A stretch of 64,000 nucleotides of DNA from Streptomyces seoulensis (lineage in GTDB: Bacteria; Actinomycetota; Actinomycetes; Streptomycetales; Streptomycetaceae). The stretch covers positions 5,424,853 to 5,488,852 of the forward strand of contig CP054936.1 of NCBI GenBank assembly GCA_013364255.1, read 5' to 3'. Shown piece by piece: positions 33,378 to 43,121 of this stretch (positions are counted from its first letter, which is position 1; each line of letters begins with the position of its first letter). The translations under genes and the position numbers were made by a program. A model generated the notes under the pieces. The model was not told the DNA's origin. It saw nothing but the letters and a program-made list of their open reading frames with translations, and ran no database searches.

Positions 33378-34838
33378 ATGTCGTCCTACTTCACCGACCT
33401 GGCCCAGCAGTACATCGACGGCGAGTGGCGTCCCGGCAGCGGATCCTGGGACATCATCGACTTCAACCCGTACGACGGCGAGAAGCTGGCCTCGATCACC
33501 ATAGCCACGGCCGACGAGGTCGATCAGGCCTACCGGAGCGCCGCCCGCGCCCAGAAGCAGTGGGCCGCCACCAACCCCTACACCCGCCGCGCGGTGTTCG
33601 AGAAGGCGCTGCGCCTGGTCGAGGAGCGCGAGCAGGAGATCACCGAGGTGATCATCGCGGAGCTGGGCGGCACCCACCTCAAGGCCGCCTTCGAACTGCA
33701 CCTGGTCAAGGAGTTCCTGCGCGAGTCGGTCCATCTGGCGCTGGCCCCCGAGGGGAAGATCCTGCCCTCGCCGACCGACGGCAAGGAGAACCGCGTCTAC
33801 CGCGTCCCGGTCGGCGTCGTGGGCGTCATCAGCCCCTTCAACTTCCCCTTCCTGCTGTCCGTCAAGTCGGTCGCCCCGGCGCTCGCGCTCGGCAACGGCG
33901 TGGTGCTCAAGCCGCACCAGAACACGCCGATCACCGGCGGCTCCCTGGTGGCCAAACTCTTCGAGGACGCGGGGCTGCCGGGCGGGCTGCTCAACGTCGT
34001 CATCACGGACATCGCCGAGATCGGCGACGCCTTCATCGAGCACCCCGTGCCCAAGGTCATCTCCTTCACCGGCTCCGACACCGTCGGCCGGCACGTCGCC
34101 ACCGTCTGCGCCGCCCACTTCAAGCGCGCGGTGCTGGAACTGGGCGGCAACAGCGCGATCGTGGTCCTGGACGACGCCGACCTCGACTACGCGGTCGACG
34201 CGGCCGTCTTCAGCCGCTACGTCCACCAGGGCCAGGTCTGCATGGCCGCGAACCGGGTGCTGGTCGACCGCTCCGTCGCCGAGGAGTTCACCGAGAAGTT
34301 CGTCGCCAAGGTCAGGACGCTGAAGGCCGGCGACCCGCGCGACCCGGGGACGGTCATCGGCCCGGTGATCAACTCCACCCAGGCGAACGCGATCTCGGGC
34401 ACCGTGGAACAGGCGGTCGCCGAGGGCGCCACCGCCCTGCTGCGCGGCGCCGTCACCGACAACCTGGTCGAGCCGTCCGTGCTGACGGACCTGCCCGCCG
34501 ACTCCGCGCTGCTGAGGCAGGAGGTCTTCGGCCCGGTCGTTTTCCTCGTCCCGTTCGACGGCGAGGAGGAGGCGGTCCGCCTCGTCAACGACACCCCGTA
34601 CGGCCTCAGCGGCGCCGTGCACACGGCGGACGTCGAGCGCGGCGTCGCCTTCGCCAAGCGGATCGACACCGGCATGTTCCACGTGAACGACGGCACCGTC
34701 CACGACGAGCCGCTCGTCCCCTTCGGCGGCGAGAAGCACTCGGGCATCGGCCGGCTGAACGGCGAGACGACCGTGGACGCCTTCACCACAATCAAGTGGA
34801 TCTCGGTGCAGCACGGCCGCAGCGGCTTCCCGTTCTGA
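33378..34838 (+). CDS. Aldehyde dehydrogenase, NAD(P)-dependent
   Basis: A 486-residue full-length aldehyde dehydrogenase. The general base Glu254 is in LELGGNSAIV and the nucleophile Cys288 in GQVCMAANR. PVGVVGVISPFNFPF and FTGSDTVGRHV mark the cofactor fold. The closest look is to benzaldehyde/vanillin-dehydrogenase-type enzymes, but the substrate is not decided by sequence. The ATG at 33378 has GAGGGATCACC before it. It stands alone in its direction after the XRE gene. Confidence 0.9.
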   Translation: MSSYFTDLAQQYIDGEWRPGSGSWDIIDFNPYDGEKLASITIATADEVDQAYRSAARAQKQWAATNPYTRRAVFEKALRLVEEREQEITEVIIAELGGTHLKAAFELHLVKEFLRESVHLALAPEGKILPSPTDGKENRVYRVPVGVVGVISPFNFPFLLSVKSVAPALALGNGVVLKPHQNTPITGGSLVAKLFEDAGLPGGLLNVVITDIAEIGDAFIEHPVPKVISFTGSDTVGRHVATVCAAHFKRAVLELGGNSAIVVLDDADLDYAVDAAVFSRYVHQGQVCMAANRVLVDRSVAEEFTEKFVAKVRTLKAGDPRDPGTVIGPVINSTQANAISGTVEQAVAEGATALLRGAVTDNLVEPSVLTDLPADSALLRQEVFGPVVFLVPFDGEEEAVRLVNDTPYGLSGAVHTADVERGVAFAKRIDTGMFHVNDGTVHDEPLVPFGGEKHSGIGRLNGETTVDAFTTIKWISVQHGRSGFPF

Positions 34839-34978
34839 CGCCCCCGGCCTCCCGTCGCGCCCAGGACGACACCACCGAGCACCCCGGACCCTTGCGGACA
34901 GAAACTGACCGTAAGGGTTCGTAGCGTGGTCGGTGTCGGGGCGAGAGGGCGCCGACGCGGACGGAAGGCGGGCCGGTC

Positions 34979-35518
34979 ATGGTCACTCACGTGGGAGCCG
35001 AGGAGCGGGGCGACGAGCGCGGGGCGCTGCTGGCGTTCCTGGCGGAGCAGCGCGGCGGCATCCGGCGGGCGCTGCTCGGGCTGACCGAGGAGCAGGCGAG
35101 GTCGCGGCCGAGCGCGAGCGAGCTGTCCCTCGGCGGGCTGCTCAAGCACGTCGCGGAGGTCGAGCAGGGCTGGCTTGCCCGGGCGCGGCAGGAGCCGCCC
35201 GCGATCGCGCGCGACGCGTCGAACTGGCACGAGTGCTTCGAACTCGACGCGGACGACACGGTCGCGGGGCAGCTGGCGTACTGGGCGGAGGTGGCCGCCG
35301 ACACGGAGGCGTACATCCGGTCGGCGCCCAGCCTCGACGACACCTTCCCGCTGCCGGACGAGCCCTGGTTCCCGCCGGACGAGCGGGTCTCGCTGCGCTG
35401 GCTGTGCCTGCACCTGATCCGGGAGACGGCCCGGCACGCCGGTCACGCCGACATCATCCGGGAGTCGCTGGACGGGCGGACCGCGTTCGAGCTGGTGGCC
35501 CTGGCACGGCAGGACTGA
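34979..35518 (+). CDS. DinB/DUF664-family four-helix protein
   Basis: A 179-residue protein of the DinB superfamily. The metal ligands are the usual three histidines: LLKHVAEVEQGWL, and HLIRETARHAGHADIIRE near the C-terminus, which is the family's signature helix. Relatives include mycothiol- and bacillithiol-dependent transferases. The substrate is unknown. The ATG at 34979 opens the frame; no strong ribosome site is seen. Confidence 0.85.
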   Translation: MVTHVGAEERGDERGALLAFLAEQRGGIRRALLGLTEEQARSRPSASELSLGGLLKHVAEVEQGWLARARQEPPAIARDASNWHECFELDADDTVAGQLAYWAEVAADTEAYIRSAPSLDDTFPLPDEPWFPPDERVSLRWLCLHLIRETARHAGHADIIRESLDGRTAFELVALARQD

Positions 35519-35558
35519 CCCGGCTACCTGGTCCGTCGCGCGATCTGTCCGGCCCGGG

Positions 35559-35924
35559 CTACTCCCGGGTCACGACCACCGCCGTCCCGTACGCGCAGAC
35601 CTCCGTGCCGACGTCCGCCGCCTCGGTGACGTCGAAGCGGAAGGCCAGCACCGCGTTGGCGCCCCGGGCGCGGGCCTGCTCGATGAGCCGTTCCATGGCC
35701 TGGTTGCGGGTCTCCACCAGCGTCTTGGTGAGCCCCTTCAGCTCGCCGCCGATCATCGACTTCAGGCCCGCGCCGATCTGGCTGCCCAGATGCCGGGACC
35801 GGACCGTCAGCCCGAAGACCTCGCCGATGACCTGCTCGACCCGGTGGCCGGGCAGGTCGTTCGTCGTGACGACCAGCACATCCGCGCCGGCGCCCTGGCC
35901 GCCGCCGTACTCCTCGATTCCCAT
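35559..35924 (-). CDS. YbjQ/UPF0145-family protein
   Basis: A 121-residue protein matching the YbjQ family: VLVVTTNDLPGHRVEQVIGE, an SRHLGSQIGAGLKSM central stretch, and GANAVLAFRFD near 92. The family forms pentameric rings with a suggested metal-binding role. It is convergent with the DinB gene, 40 bp apart. Confidence 0.9.
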   Translation of the reverse strand: MGIEEYGGGQGAGADVLVVTTNDLPGHRVEQVIGEVFGLTVRSRHLGSQIGAGLKSMIGGELKGLTKTLVETRNQAMERLIEQARARGANAVLAFRFDVTEAADVGTEVCAYGTAVVVTRE

Positions 35925-36074
35925 GGCTCACAGGGTGGACCCGGGCGGCGCACAGCGCATCCCCGCGCGGGCGACGGAACCTGGGCCGTACACCATCCGT
36001 TGATACGTTGTGCGGCAGTACCACGGGGGCCGCAGCGCCGCCGTCCTTCCTCACCCCCTCAGGAGCCCGGTACC

Positions 36075-37196
36075 GTGACGACGCTCGCCCTCGGCCCGAG
36101 CTGGCTTGATCCGAACTACCTCCTCGACACCTTCGGCATCTGGGGGCTGCTGCTCGTCGTCTTCGCCGAGTCGGGCCTGCTGATCGGCTTCTTCCTGCCG
36201 GGCGACTCCCTGCTGTTCACCTGCGGGCTGCTGATCACCTCACACCAGTTGGACTTCCCGCTGTGGGCCGCGATCGTCCTGATCTGCCTCGCCGCCGTCC
36301 TCGGCGACCAGGCCGGCTACATGTTCGGCAAGAAGGTCGGCCCGTCCCTGTTCAACCGCCCGGACTCGCGCCTGTTCAAGCAGGAGAACGTCACCAAGGC
36401 GCACGAGTTCTTCGAGCAGTACGGCCCCAAGTCGCTGGTCCTGGCCCGCTTCGTGCCGATCGTGCGCACGTTCACGCCGATCATCGCGGGCGTCAGCGGC
36501 ATGAAGTACCGCTCGTTCCTGGTCTTCAACCTCATCGGCGGCATCCTGTGGGGCGCGGGCGTCACCCTGCTCGGCTCCTGGCTGGGCAACATCGCCTTCG
36601 TCAAGGACAACATCGAGGCGATCCTGATCCTGGTCGTCCTCGTCTCGGTGGTGCCGATCGGCATCGAGTTCCTCCGGGCCCGCTCCAAGGCGAAGAAGAA
36701 CCCGCAGGCCCCGGCCCGGGAGGAGCCGGCCCTCGCGCCGCGGTCGCCGTACCAGCAGTCGCCGTACGCGCAGCAGGCCCACGGTCAGCAGGGCTACGAC
36801 CAGCAGGGATACGGTCAGCAAGGGTACGGGCAGCAGGGATACGGGCAGCCGGTCGCGGACGACGCGACGACCCAGCTGCGCCGCATCGACCCGGCCGCGC
36901 AGGGCGCCCCCCGCCCGCAGTCCGGCCCCCACGACGGCCAGAACCCCCCGCACGGACAGCAGCGGTACGGCCACCCCCACCCGCAGCAGAACCAGCACTA
37001 CGGCGAGCAGTACCCGCAGCAGCAGCAGCCCTACGGGCAGCAGCAGCACCAGCAGCCGCAGCAGCCCTACGCCGGCCAGCACGGCCAGCAGAGTCAGCAC
37101 GGTCAGCAGGGTCAGCAGCACGACCAGTACGGCGAGTACGACCCCGACCGGAACCAGCCGGACCCGCGGGACCAGGGCTACTACCGCGCCCCCTGA
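36075..37196 (+). CDS. DedA-family membrane protein with Gln/Tyr-rich tail
   Basis: A 373-residue protein. Residues 1-205 are a DedA domain: GLLIGFFLPGDSLL, then ARFVPIVRTFTPIIAGVSGM with the conserved arginines, and four to five membrane spans. DedA proteins are lipid scramblase/transporter relatives needed for undecaprenyl-phosphate recycling in some bacteria. Residues 215-373 are disordered and dominated by Gln, Gly, Tyr, Pro and His, with tandem GQQGYGQQGY units near 240-255. The GTG at 36075 was chosen because it starts the hydrophobic domain. Confidence 0.9.
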   Translation: MTTLALGPSWLDPNYLLDTFGIWGLLLVVFAESGLLIGFFLPGDSLLFTCGLLITSHQLDFPLWAAIVLICLAAVLGDQAGYMFGKKVGPSLFNRPDSRLFKQENVTKAHEFFEQYGPKSLVLARFVPIVRTFTPIIAGVSGMKYRSFLVFNLIGGILWGAGVTLLGSWLGNIAFVKDNIEAILILVVLVSVVPIGIEFLRARSKAKKNPQAPAREEPALAPRSPYQQSPYAQQAHGQQGYDQQGYGQQGYGQQGYGQPVADDATTQLRRIDPAAQGAPRPQSGPHDGQNPPHGQQRYGHPHPQQNQHYGEQYPQQQQPYGQQQHQQPQQPYAGQHGQQSQHGQQGQQHDQYGEYDPDRNQPDPRDQGYYRAP

Positions 37197-37238
37197 CGTC
37201 CCGGAGTCCCCCGGACCCTCCCGGCGGGGCGGACCGGG

Positions 37239-38990
37239 TCAGAAACCCCTCGTCCGCTTCGCCGCCCGCCGCTTCCCGGCGGAGCCGATCCGCAGGAACA
37301 TCCGCGAGATCTCCGAACCGAGGTTCACGCCGATCGCGATGGCCATGGCGAGCGACACCGCCTTGGCCATCGACACCAGCCCCTTGTCGACGTTGTTCTG
37401 CGCGATCGACAGCAGACCGAAGTACGTCGCCGAACCCGGCAGCAGCGGTCCGATCGCGGCGGTGGTGTAGGGCAGCGCCGAGACGAACCGGTAGCGGGAC
37501 AGCAGCTGCCCGAACAGGCCCACCAGACCCGCCGCGACCGCCGTCGAGGCCACCGGCGAGATGTCGCCGACGTTGTGCATCGCCCCGTACACCACCCACG
37601 CCACTCCGCCGTTGAGCGTCACCCACAGCACGGTGGACCGCTCCTGCTGGAGCAGCACGGCGAAGGTCAGCGACAGCAGCATCGAGGCGATGATCTGGAG
37701 CACCGGCCGCTGGCTGCCGATGAGCGCCGCGTCCGGGTTGAGCTGGGCGCCCAGCTTCACCCCGAAGTAGAGGACCAGCAGCACGCCCACGACGATGCCG
37801 ACGAAGAAGTACATGACCTCCAGCAGGCGCGCGGAGGCGGTGATGTAGAAGCCGGTCAGCCCGTCCTGCACGCCCGCCACCAGCGCCCGCCCGGGCAGCA
37901 GCGCGAAGAGTCCACCGGTGATCACCGCGGACGCCTTCACGTCGACGTCCGCCACCGTGAGCGCCACGCCGATCGCGGCCGGCGGCATCGCGGCCACCGT
38001 GAACTGGTAGAACTCCGGCAGTCCGCGTCCCGCGCACAGCCACGCCAGCCGGTCGCCGAGCATCGCGCCGATCGCCGCCGCGGCGAAGACCAGCGGGCCG
38101 CCGCCGACGAGCAGGGAGGCCGCGCCGGCCAGCAGCCCGGCCGCGCAGGTCAGCGCCCAGCCGGGGTAGGGGTGGCGGTTGCGGCGGATCTCCGCGAGCC
38201 GCCGGTAGGCCTCCTCCAGGGAGACATGGGTCTCGGGGTCGCTCAGGTCGTCGACGAGCCGGTAGACGGCCGCCAGACGGGTGTAGTCGGTGCCGCGGCG
38301 GCGCACCACGCGGGTGGCCGAGACCGGGTCCTCCACCAGGGACGGCTGGTAGGAGACGGACAGCAGGGTGAAGGTGACGTTCGGCTCGCAGCGGTCCAGG
38401 CCGTAGGAGCGGCACACCGCGAACATCGCGGTCTCCACGTCCTCGGCGCCCTCGCCGCCGGCGAGCAGCAGCTCGCCGATGCGCAGGGTCAGGTCGAGGA
38501 CGCGCGGGACGGCCGGGCCGCCCTCCTCCGCCTTGTGCACCTGTTCGAGCGCGGGCCGTTCGGTGACCGGCATGCGCAGCATGGTGCGCATCCGGTCCTG
38601 CCAGGGCACGTCCTTGGTCAGGCTGACCGCCGGGACGCCGCCCGGCGGGGTGAAGGCGGACGGGGCCTGCCGGGCGGTGTAGGTGCTGGGCGTGCTGAAC
38701 GCCGACCCCTCCGGCTCGGTGACCGGCGGCTCGGGCGCCTCCAGACCGGTCGGGAGGGCGAACTCCGAGGTGGTCTCGGACTCGCCGCCGCCCGCCTTGG
38801 GCGCGGCCAGCCCCTCGGGCAGCGCGAACTCCGACGTCGTGGACGACTCGTTGTCGACCGGGACGGGCGCCGGGAGCGACTTGGGCACCGGGATCACCTG
38901 CGTCGCCTGGGTCGTGGACGAGCCCGAAGGAGGTCTGAACGCGCTCCTCGCCTCGTCCGACTGCGGTTTGCGGTCCTCCGCATCCGTCAC
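37239..38990 (-). CDS. ThrE-family threonine/serine exporter
   Basis: A 583-residue protein. Residues 1-145 are a disordered, repeat-bearing N-terminus (two TTSEFALPEGL/TTSEFALPTGL units). Residues 165-420 form the ThrE (DUF1212) domain with membrane spans and the DLTLRIGELLLAGGEGAEDVE opening (written here in part). Residues 430-575 form the second ThrE-type membrane domain. Together they resemble the Corynebacterium threonine exporter. The GTG at 38990 has AGGGAG nine bases upstream and is preferred over the GTG at 39014. Confidence 0.85.
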   Translation of the reverse strand: MTDAEDRKPQSDEARSAFRPPSGSSTTQATQVIPVPKSLPAPVPVDNESSTTSEFALPEGLAAPKAGGGESETTSEFALPTGLEAPEPPVTEPEGSAFSTPSTYTARQAPSAFTPPGGVPAVSLTKDVPWQDRMRTMLRMPVTERPALEQVHKAEEGGPAVPRVLDLTLRIGELLLAGGEGAEDVETAMFAVCRSYGLDRCEPNVTFTLLSVSYQPSLVEDPVSATRVVRRRGTDYTRLAAVYRLVDDLSDPETHVSLEEAYRRLAEIRRNRHPYPGWALTCAAGLLAGAASLLVGGGPLVFAAAAIGAMLGDRLAWLCAGRGLPEFYQFTVAAMPPAAIGVALTVADVDVKASAVITGGLFALLPGRALVAGVQDGLTGFYITASARLLEVMYFFVGIVVGVLLVLYFGVKLGAQLNPDAALIGSQRPVLQIIASMLLSLTFAVLLQQERSTVLWVTLNGGVAWVVYGAMHNVGDISPVASTAVAAGLVGLFGQLLSRYRFVSALPYTTAAIGPLLPGSATYFGLLSIAQNNVDKGLVSMAKAVSLAMAIAIGVNLGSEISRMFLRIGSAGKRRAAKRTRGF

Positions 38991-39110
38991 TGGGCAACGC
39001 TCCCTGAACGACACCTTCCGTATGCCTCAGTATGCGCGGGAACACCCGCCGACATGCCAAAGGGCCGCGTCACCCCGGTGGGGTGCACGCGGCCCGCGGG
39101 CGTCGAACGG

Positions 39111-39602
39111 TCAGTGACCGCCCTGCTCCTGGAAGCGCTTGCGGGACCGCTCGATCTCCGCCTCGGCGTCGGTGCGGCCGACCCAGTTGGCGCCCTCGAC
39201 GGACTTGCCGGGCTCCAGGTCCTTGTAGACCTCGAAGAAGTGCTGGATCTCCAGGCGGTCGAACTCCGACACGTGGTGGATGTCGCGCAGGTGCTCCACC
39301 CGCGGGTCGGACGCCGGGACGCACAGCAGCTTGTCGTCGCCGCCGGCCTCGTCCGTCATCCGGAACATGCCGATGGCGCGGCACTTGATGAGGCAGCCCG
39401 GGAAGGTCGGCTCGTCCAGGATGACCAGCGCGTCCAGCGGGTCGCCGTCCTCGCCGAGGGTGTCCTCGACGAAGCCGTAGTCGGCCGGGTAGCTGGTCGA
39501 AGTGAAGAGTCGACGGTCAAGGCGGATACGACCGGTCTCGTGGTCCACCTCGTACTTGTTCCGCGAACCCTTCGGAATCTCGATCGTGACGTCGAACTCC
39601 AC
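39111..39602 (-). CDS. ppa: Inorganic pyrophosphatase
   Basis: A 163-residue soluble family-I pyrophosphatase: FDVTIEIPKGSRNKYEVD, then DYGFVEDTLGEDGDPLDALV carrying the metal-binding acids. It hydrolyses pyrophosphate to phosphate and so pulls biosynthetic reactions forward. The GTG at 39602 is chosen because GGAGGAG lies six bases upstream and the protein then begins as in other actinobacteria. It is divergent from dacB. Confidence 0.95.
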   Translation of the reverse strand: MEFDVTIEIPKGSRNKYEVDHETGRIRLDRRLFTSTSYPADYGFVEDTLGEDGDPLDALVILDEPTFPGCLIKCRAIGMFRMTDEAGGDDKLLCVPASDPRVEHLRDIHHVSEFDRLEIQHFFEVYKDLEPGKSVEGANWVGRTDAEAEIERSRKRFQEQGGH

Positions 39603-39681
39603 CGGTGGCTCCTCCATGATCAGCACATAGTTCTGGTGATTAAGTGTCCCTCACGCAGGTGTGTGATCGCGAAAGGGGCTG

Positions 39682-41313
39682 GTGGTCGTGCCGGAGCTGA
39701 GGGGCTGGCGGGCGGCGCGACCGCGTCTGGAACGCCTGGCACGGGCCGCACGGCCGCGTCTGGCGCGGGCCGCACGCACCGCGGGGCCGGGGCTCGCGCG
39801 CCTGGCGCGGTCCGCCGGGCCGAGGATCGCACGGCTCGCCGGACCCACCGGGTCACGGCCGGCCCGGCCCAGAACCTGGCAGTACACCGCCGGCGCCGCC
39901 ACCGCCGGGCTGGCGCTGGCCGCCGGTGTGGTGACCGCCGCCGGTCCCTGGGACTCCACCGGTCAGCGTACGGCCGAGCGGGACCGGGCAGTCGCCCTGG
40001 GGCGGACGGGTGGCGCAGATCACGGCCGCGGTTCCGATACGTCCGCTACGTCCCCCGCCCGGGCCGGCGAACCGAAGCCCGCGCCCAGCGCGGGGGCGGT
40101 CCTGGTGGGCCTCGACGCGGCCGGCGCCACGGTGAAGTCGGCGTCCGGCGCGAAGCCCCTGGGCGCGGTGCTGGACCCGTTGCTGGGCGACGCCGCCCTC
40201 GGCTCCCGGCACTCCGCGGCGGTCGTCGACGCGGCCACCGGCCGGACGCTGTACGACCAGGACGCCGGCCAGGCGCTCACCCCGGCCTCCGTCACCAAGA
40301 TCGCCACCGCGGTTGCCGCGCTGTCCGCCCTCGGCCCCGACCACCGCTTCACCACCCGCGCCGCGCTGGAGCCCGGCACCCACGAGGTCGTCCTGGTGGG
40401 CGGCGGCGACCCGACCCTGACCGCCCGCGCCGACGCGCACGGCTGGGCCTCCCTGCGCACCCTCGCCGACGGCACGGCCGCCGCCCTCGCCCGGCGCGGA
40501 CTGCGCGAGGTGACGCTCTCGTACGACACCTCCCTGTACACCGGCCCCGACCTGCACCCGATCGGCGTCAACGACAACGTGGCCAGGGTGACGGCCCTGA
40601 CCGCCGACGAGGCCCGCACCGACGGCTCGGCCAGCGGACCCGCGCCCCGGGCCGACGATCCGGCGGCGGACGCCGCCCGCGCCTTCGGCCGGTTCCTGGC
40701 CGGGCACGGCGTCAAGGTCACCGACCCCGGCCCGTCCAAGGCCACCGGCCGCGCGCGGACGCTGGCGAGCGTGTCCTCGCCGCCGCTGTCCGACGTGGTC
40801 GAACGGATGCTCACCAACAGCGACAACGACATCGCCGAGGCGCTGGCCCGGCAGACCGCCGCGGCGAGCGGCGAGCACGCCGACTTCGCCGGCGGCGCCC
40901 GGGCGATCGCCGCCCGGCTGAAGAAGCTCGGCCTGCCGCTGGCGGGCGCGCGGTTCCACGACGGCAGCGGCCTCGACCGCGACGACCGGCTCACCGCGAA
41001 CCTGCTGACGGCCCTGCTGCGCACCGCCGCCGACCCGGCCCGGCCCGGACTGCGCCCGGTCCTCACCGGCCTGCCGGTGGCCGGCTTCACCGGCACCCTG
41101 GCCGACCGCTACGCGGCGGACGGCGCGGCCGGGATCGTCCGGGCCAAGACCGGCACCCTCACGGGCGTGAACACCCTGGCGGGGACGGCGGTGGACCGCG
41201 ACGGCCGGCTGCTGGTCTTCGCCTTCCTCACCGACGGCACCACGGACCCCCAGGCGGCCCAGTCCGCCCTGGACACGACGGCGACGGCCCTGACGGCGTG
41301 CGGCTGCCGCTGA
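39682..41313 (+). CDS. dacB: D-Ala-D-Ala carboxypeptidase/endopeptidase, PBP4 class
   Basis: A 543-residue protein. The penicillin-binding motifs are SVTK at 203-206, SDN in TNSDNDIAEAL, and KTGTL in RAKTGTLTGV. A single membrane span or uncleaved signal lies near 68-85. The first 60 residues are a curious Arg/Ala-rich run of LARxARxxxPRLARxAR-like repeats, absent from typical DacB. It trims or cuts peptidoglycan cross-links. The GTG at 39682 has GAAAGGGG upstream. Confidence 0.9.
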   Translation: MVVPELRGWRAARPRLERLARAARPRLARAARTAGPGLARLARSAGPRIARLAGPTGSRPARPRTWQYTAGAATAGLALAAGVVTAAGPWDSTGQRTAERDRAVALGRTGGADHGRGSDTSATSPARAGEPKPAPSAGAVLVGLDAAGATVKSASGAKPLGAVLDPLLGDAALGSRHSAAVVDAATGRTLYDQDAGQALTPASVTKIATAVAALSALGPDHRFTTRAALEPGTHEVVLVGGGDPTLTARADAHGWASLRTLADGTAAALARRGLREVTLSYDTSLYTGPDLHPIGVNDNVARVTALTADEARTDGSASGPAPRADDPAADAARAFGRFLAGHGVKVTDPGPSKATGRARTLASVSSPPLSDVVERMLTNSDNDIAEALARQTAAASGEHADFAGGARAIAARLKKLGLPLAGARFHDGSGLDRDDRLTANLLTALLRTAADPARPGLRPVLTGLPVAGFTGTLADRYAADGAAGIVRAKTGTLTGVNTLAGTAVDRDGRLLVFAFLTDGTTDPQAAQSALDTTATALTACGCR

Positions 41314-41325
41314 CCCGCTCCGGGG

Positions 41326-41555
41326 CGGAACCTTTCCGCCCCAGCCGTTCCGCCCGTACGGAACCTTCCGCCCCGACTGCCCTGCCCGGACGGAACTTTC
41401 CGCCCCGGCTGCCCTGCCCGGGCGGATCCTTTTGCCCCGGCTGCCCTGCCCGGGCGGAACCTTGCTGCCCCGGCCGTCCCGCCAGGGCGGAACCTTGCTG
41501 GCCCGGCTGTTCTGTCCGGGCGGAACCTTTCGACCCCAGCCGCCCGGCCAAGGGC
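41326..41555. repeat. Degenerate ~32-bp tandem repeat, about seven units
   Basis: Units of roughly 31-33 bp share CGGAACCTT followed by a variable C-rich stretch and a CTGCCCTGCCCGGG-like end. They fill much of the gap between dacB and the metalloprotease gene. No ribosome site or family match supports translation of the array. Confidence 0.75.
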
Positions 41556-41794
41556 CGCACGTTCCGCCGGGCGACCGCCCGCACCGCCGAGGGGTTGTCC
41601 GTACCGCCGAAGGCTGTATCCGCCCCGGCCGGCGTGGCGTACCGCCGTGGGCAGGTGTTGCGCACGGCGCGGCGGCGGGCGCGCCCCGTCACTCGGGTGC
41701 CCGGCCGGGTGACGGCGCCCGTCGGCCCGCGTCCCGGGCGGCGGCCCTCCGCCACGGCCTGCCCCAAGTGGCGGCGCTCACGTACCGTTGACGC

Positions 41795-42925
41795 ATGACG
41801 AGCATCGGTGGTGCCGCAAGTCCCGGGATGGTCGACTGGAACCTCGCGGTGGCGACCGCGACCCGGCTGGTCAGGCCCGGCCCGGAGGTGAGCCGGGACG
41901 AGGCCCGGGCGGTCGTCGCGGAACTGCGCCGGCACGCCAAGGTCTCCGAGGAGCACGTCCGTGCCTTCACCCGCATGGGCTCCGAGGAGACGCACGACAC
42001 CCCGGTCCTCGTGGTCGACCGGCCGGGCTGGGTCCGGGCCAACGTCGCCGGCTTCCGGGAACTGCTCAAACCCCTGCTGGACAAGATGCAGCAGCGGCGC
42101 GGCGGCGGCCCCGGCAACGCCGTCCTCGGCGCCGTCGGCGGCAAGGTCACCGGCGTGGAACTGGGCGTGCTGCTGTCCTTCCTCGCCTCCCGCGTCCTCG
42201 GCCAGTACGAGACCTTCGCCCCGGCCACCCGCGAACTGCCCGCGGGGCAGAACGGCGGCGGACGGCTGCTGCTGGTCGCCCCCAACATCGTCCACGTGGA
42301 GCGGGAACTCGACGTCGAGCCGCACGACTTCCGGCTGTGGGTGTGCCTGCACGAGGAGACGCACCGCACGCAGTTCACGGCGGTGCCCTGGCTGCGCGAC
42401 CACCTGGAGGGCGAGATCCAGTCGTTCCTCTCGGAGACCGACGTCGACCCCACCGCCTTCCTCGAACGCATCCGCGACGCCGCCCAGTCGCTGGTCGGCG
42501 GCCGCCCCGAGGGCGAGGAGGACGACGGCGGCCGGTCCCTGGTCGAACTGGTGCAGACGCCCGCCCAGCGGGAGATCCTGGGCCGGCTCACCGCCGTCAT
42601 GTCCCTGCTGGAGGGACACGCCGACTACGTGATGGACGGCGTCGGCCCCGACGTCGTGCCGAGCGTGGCGGAGATCCGCGAGAAGTTCCAGCAGCGTCGC
42701 GCCAAGGGCGCCTCGCGGCTCGACAGCGCCCTGCGCAAGCTGCTGGGCCTGGACGCCAAGCTGCGCCAGTACCGCGACGGCGAGCGGTTCGTCCGCGCGG
42801 TCGTCGACGAGGTCGGCATGGACGGCTTCAACCGCGTGTGGACCTCCCCGAACACCCTCCCCACCAAGACCGAGATCGCCAAACCGGCGGACTGGGTCGC
42901 ACGGGTGCACCGCAGGGGCGAGTGA
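41795..42925 (+). CDS. Zinc-dependent metalloprotease, DUF2342 type
   Basis: A 376-residue actinobacterial protein annotated in relatives as zincin-like or F420-biosynthesis-associated. The zinc motif is HEETH at 186-190 (LHEETHRTQF), with an acidic ligand in the downstream MSLLEGHADYVMD region. The N-terminal GMVDWNLAVATATRL is typical. The substrate is unknown. It precedes tilS and hpt in a conserved order. The ATG at 41795 is the first in the frame after the repeat array. Confidence 0.85.
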   Translation: MTSIGGAASPGMVDWNLAVATATRLVRPGPEVSRDEARAVVAELRRHAKVSEEHVRAFTRMGSEETHDTPVLVVDRPGWVRANVAGFRELLKPLLDKMQQRRGGGPGNAVLGAVGGKVTGVELGVLLSFLASRVLGQYETFAPATRELPAGQNGGGRLLLVAPNIVHVERELDVEPHDFRLWVCLHEETHRTQFTAVPWLRDHLEGEIQSFLSETDVDPTAFLERIRDAAQSLVGGRPEGEEDDGGRSLVELVQTPAQREILGRLTAVMSLLEGHADYVMDGVGPDVVPSVAEIREKFQQRRAKGASRLDSALRKLLGLDAKLRQYRDGERFVRAVVDEVGMDGFNRVWTSPNTLPTKTEIAKPADWVARVHRRGE

Positions 42926-43121
42926 GGAACTCACGTGCGGACGGGGCGGACCGAATCCGGCCGACGGCAGGCGAACGCCCCTCCAATCACCCGTCCGAGG
43001 GACCGTAGGCAATGGGTAGGCGTGCAATGCTCGGGGAACGGCCCGTTTCTGTCACCATCGACACACTCTGAGTGACCGATCTCGGGCTCACCCCCCGAAT
43101 ACTCCGTGAAGGGAACCGGAC

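Noticed and set aside
37575..41798. 4.2-kb rightward open frame
   Set aside because: It covers ThrE and ppa on the antisense strand and dacB out of frame. Composition is Arg/Gly/Pro-rich and no domain is recognisable. Long open antisense frames are expected at this GC content.
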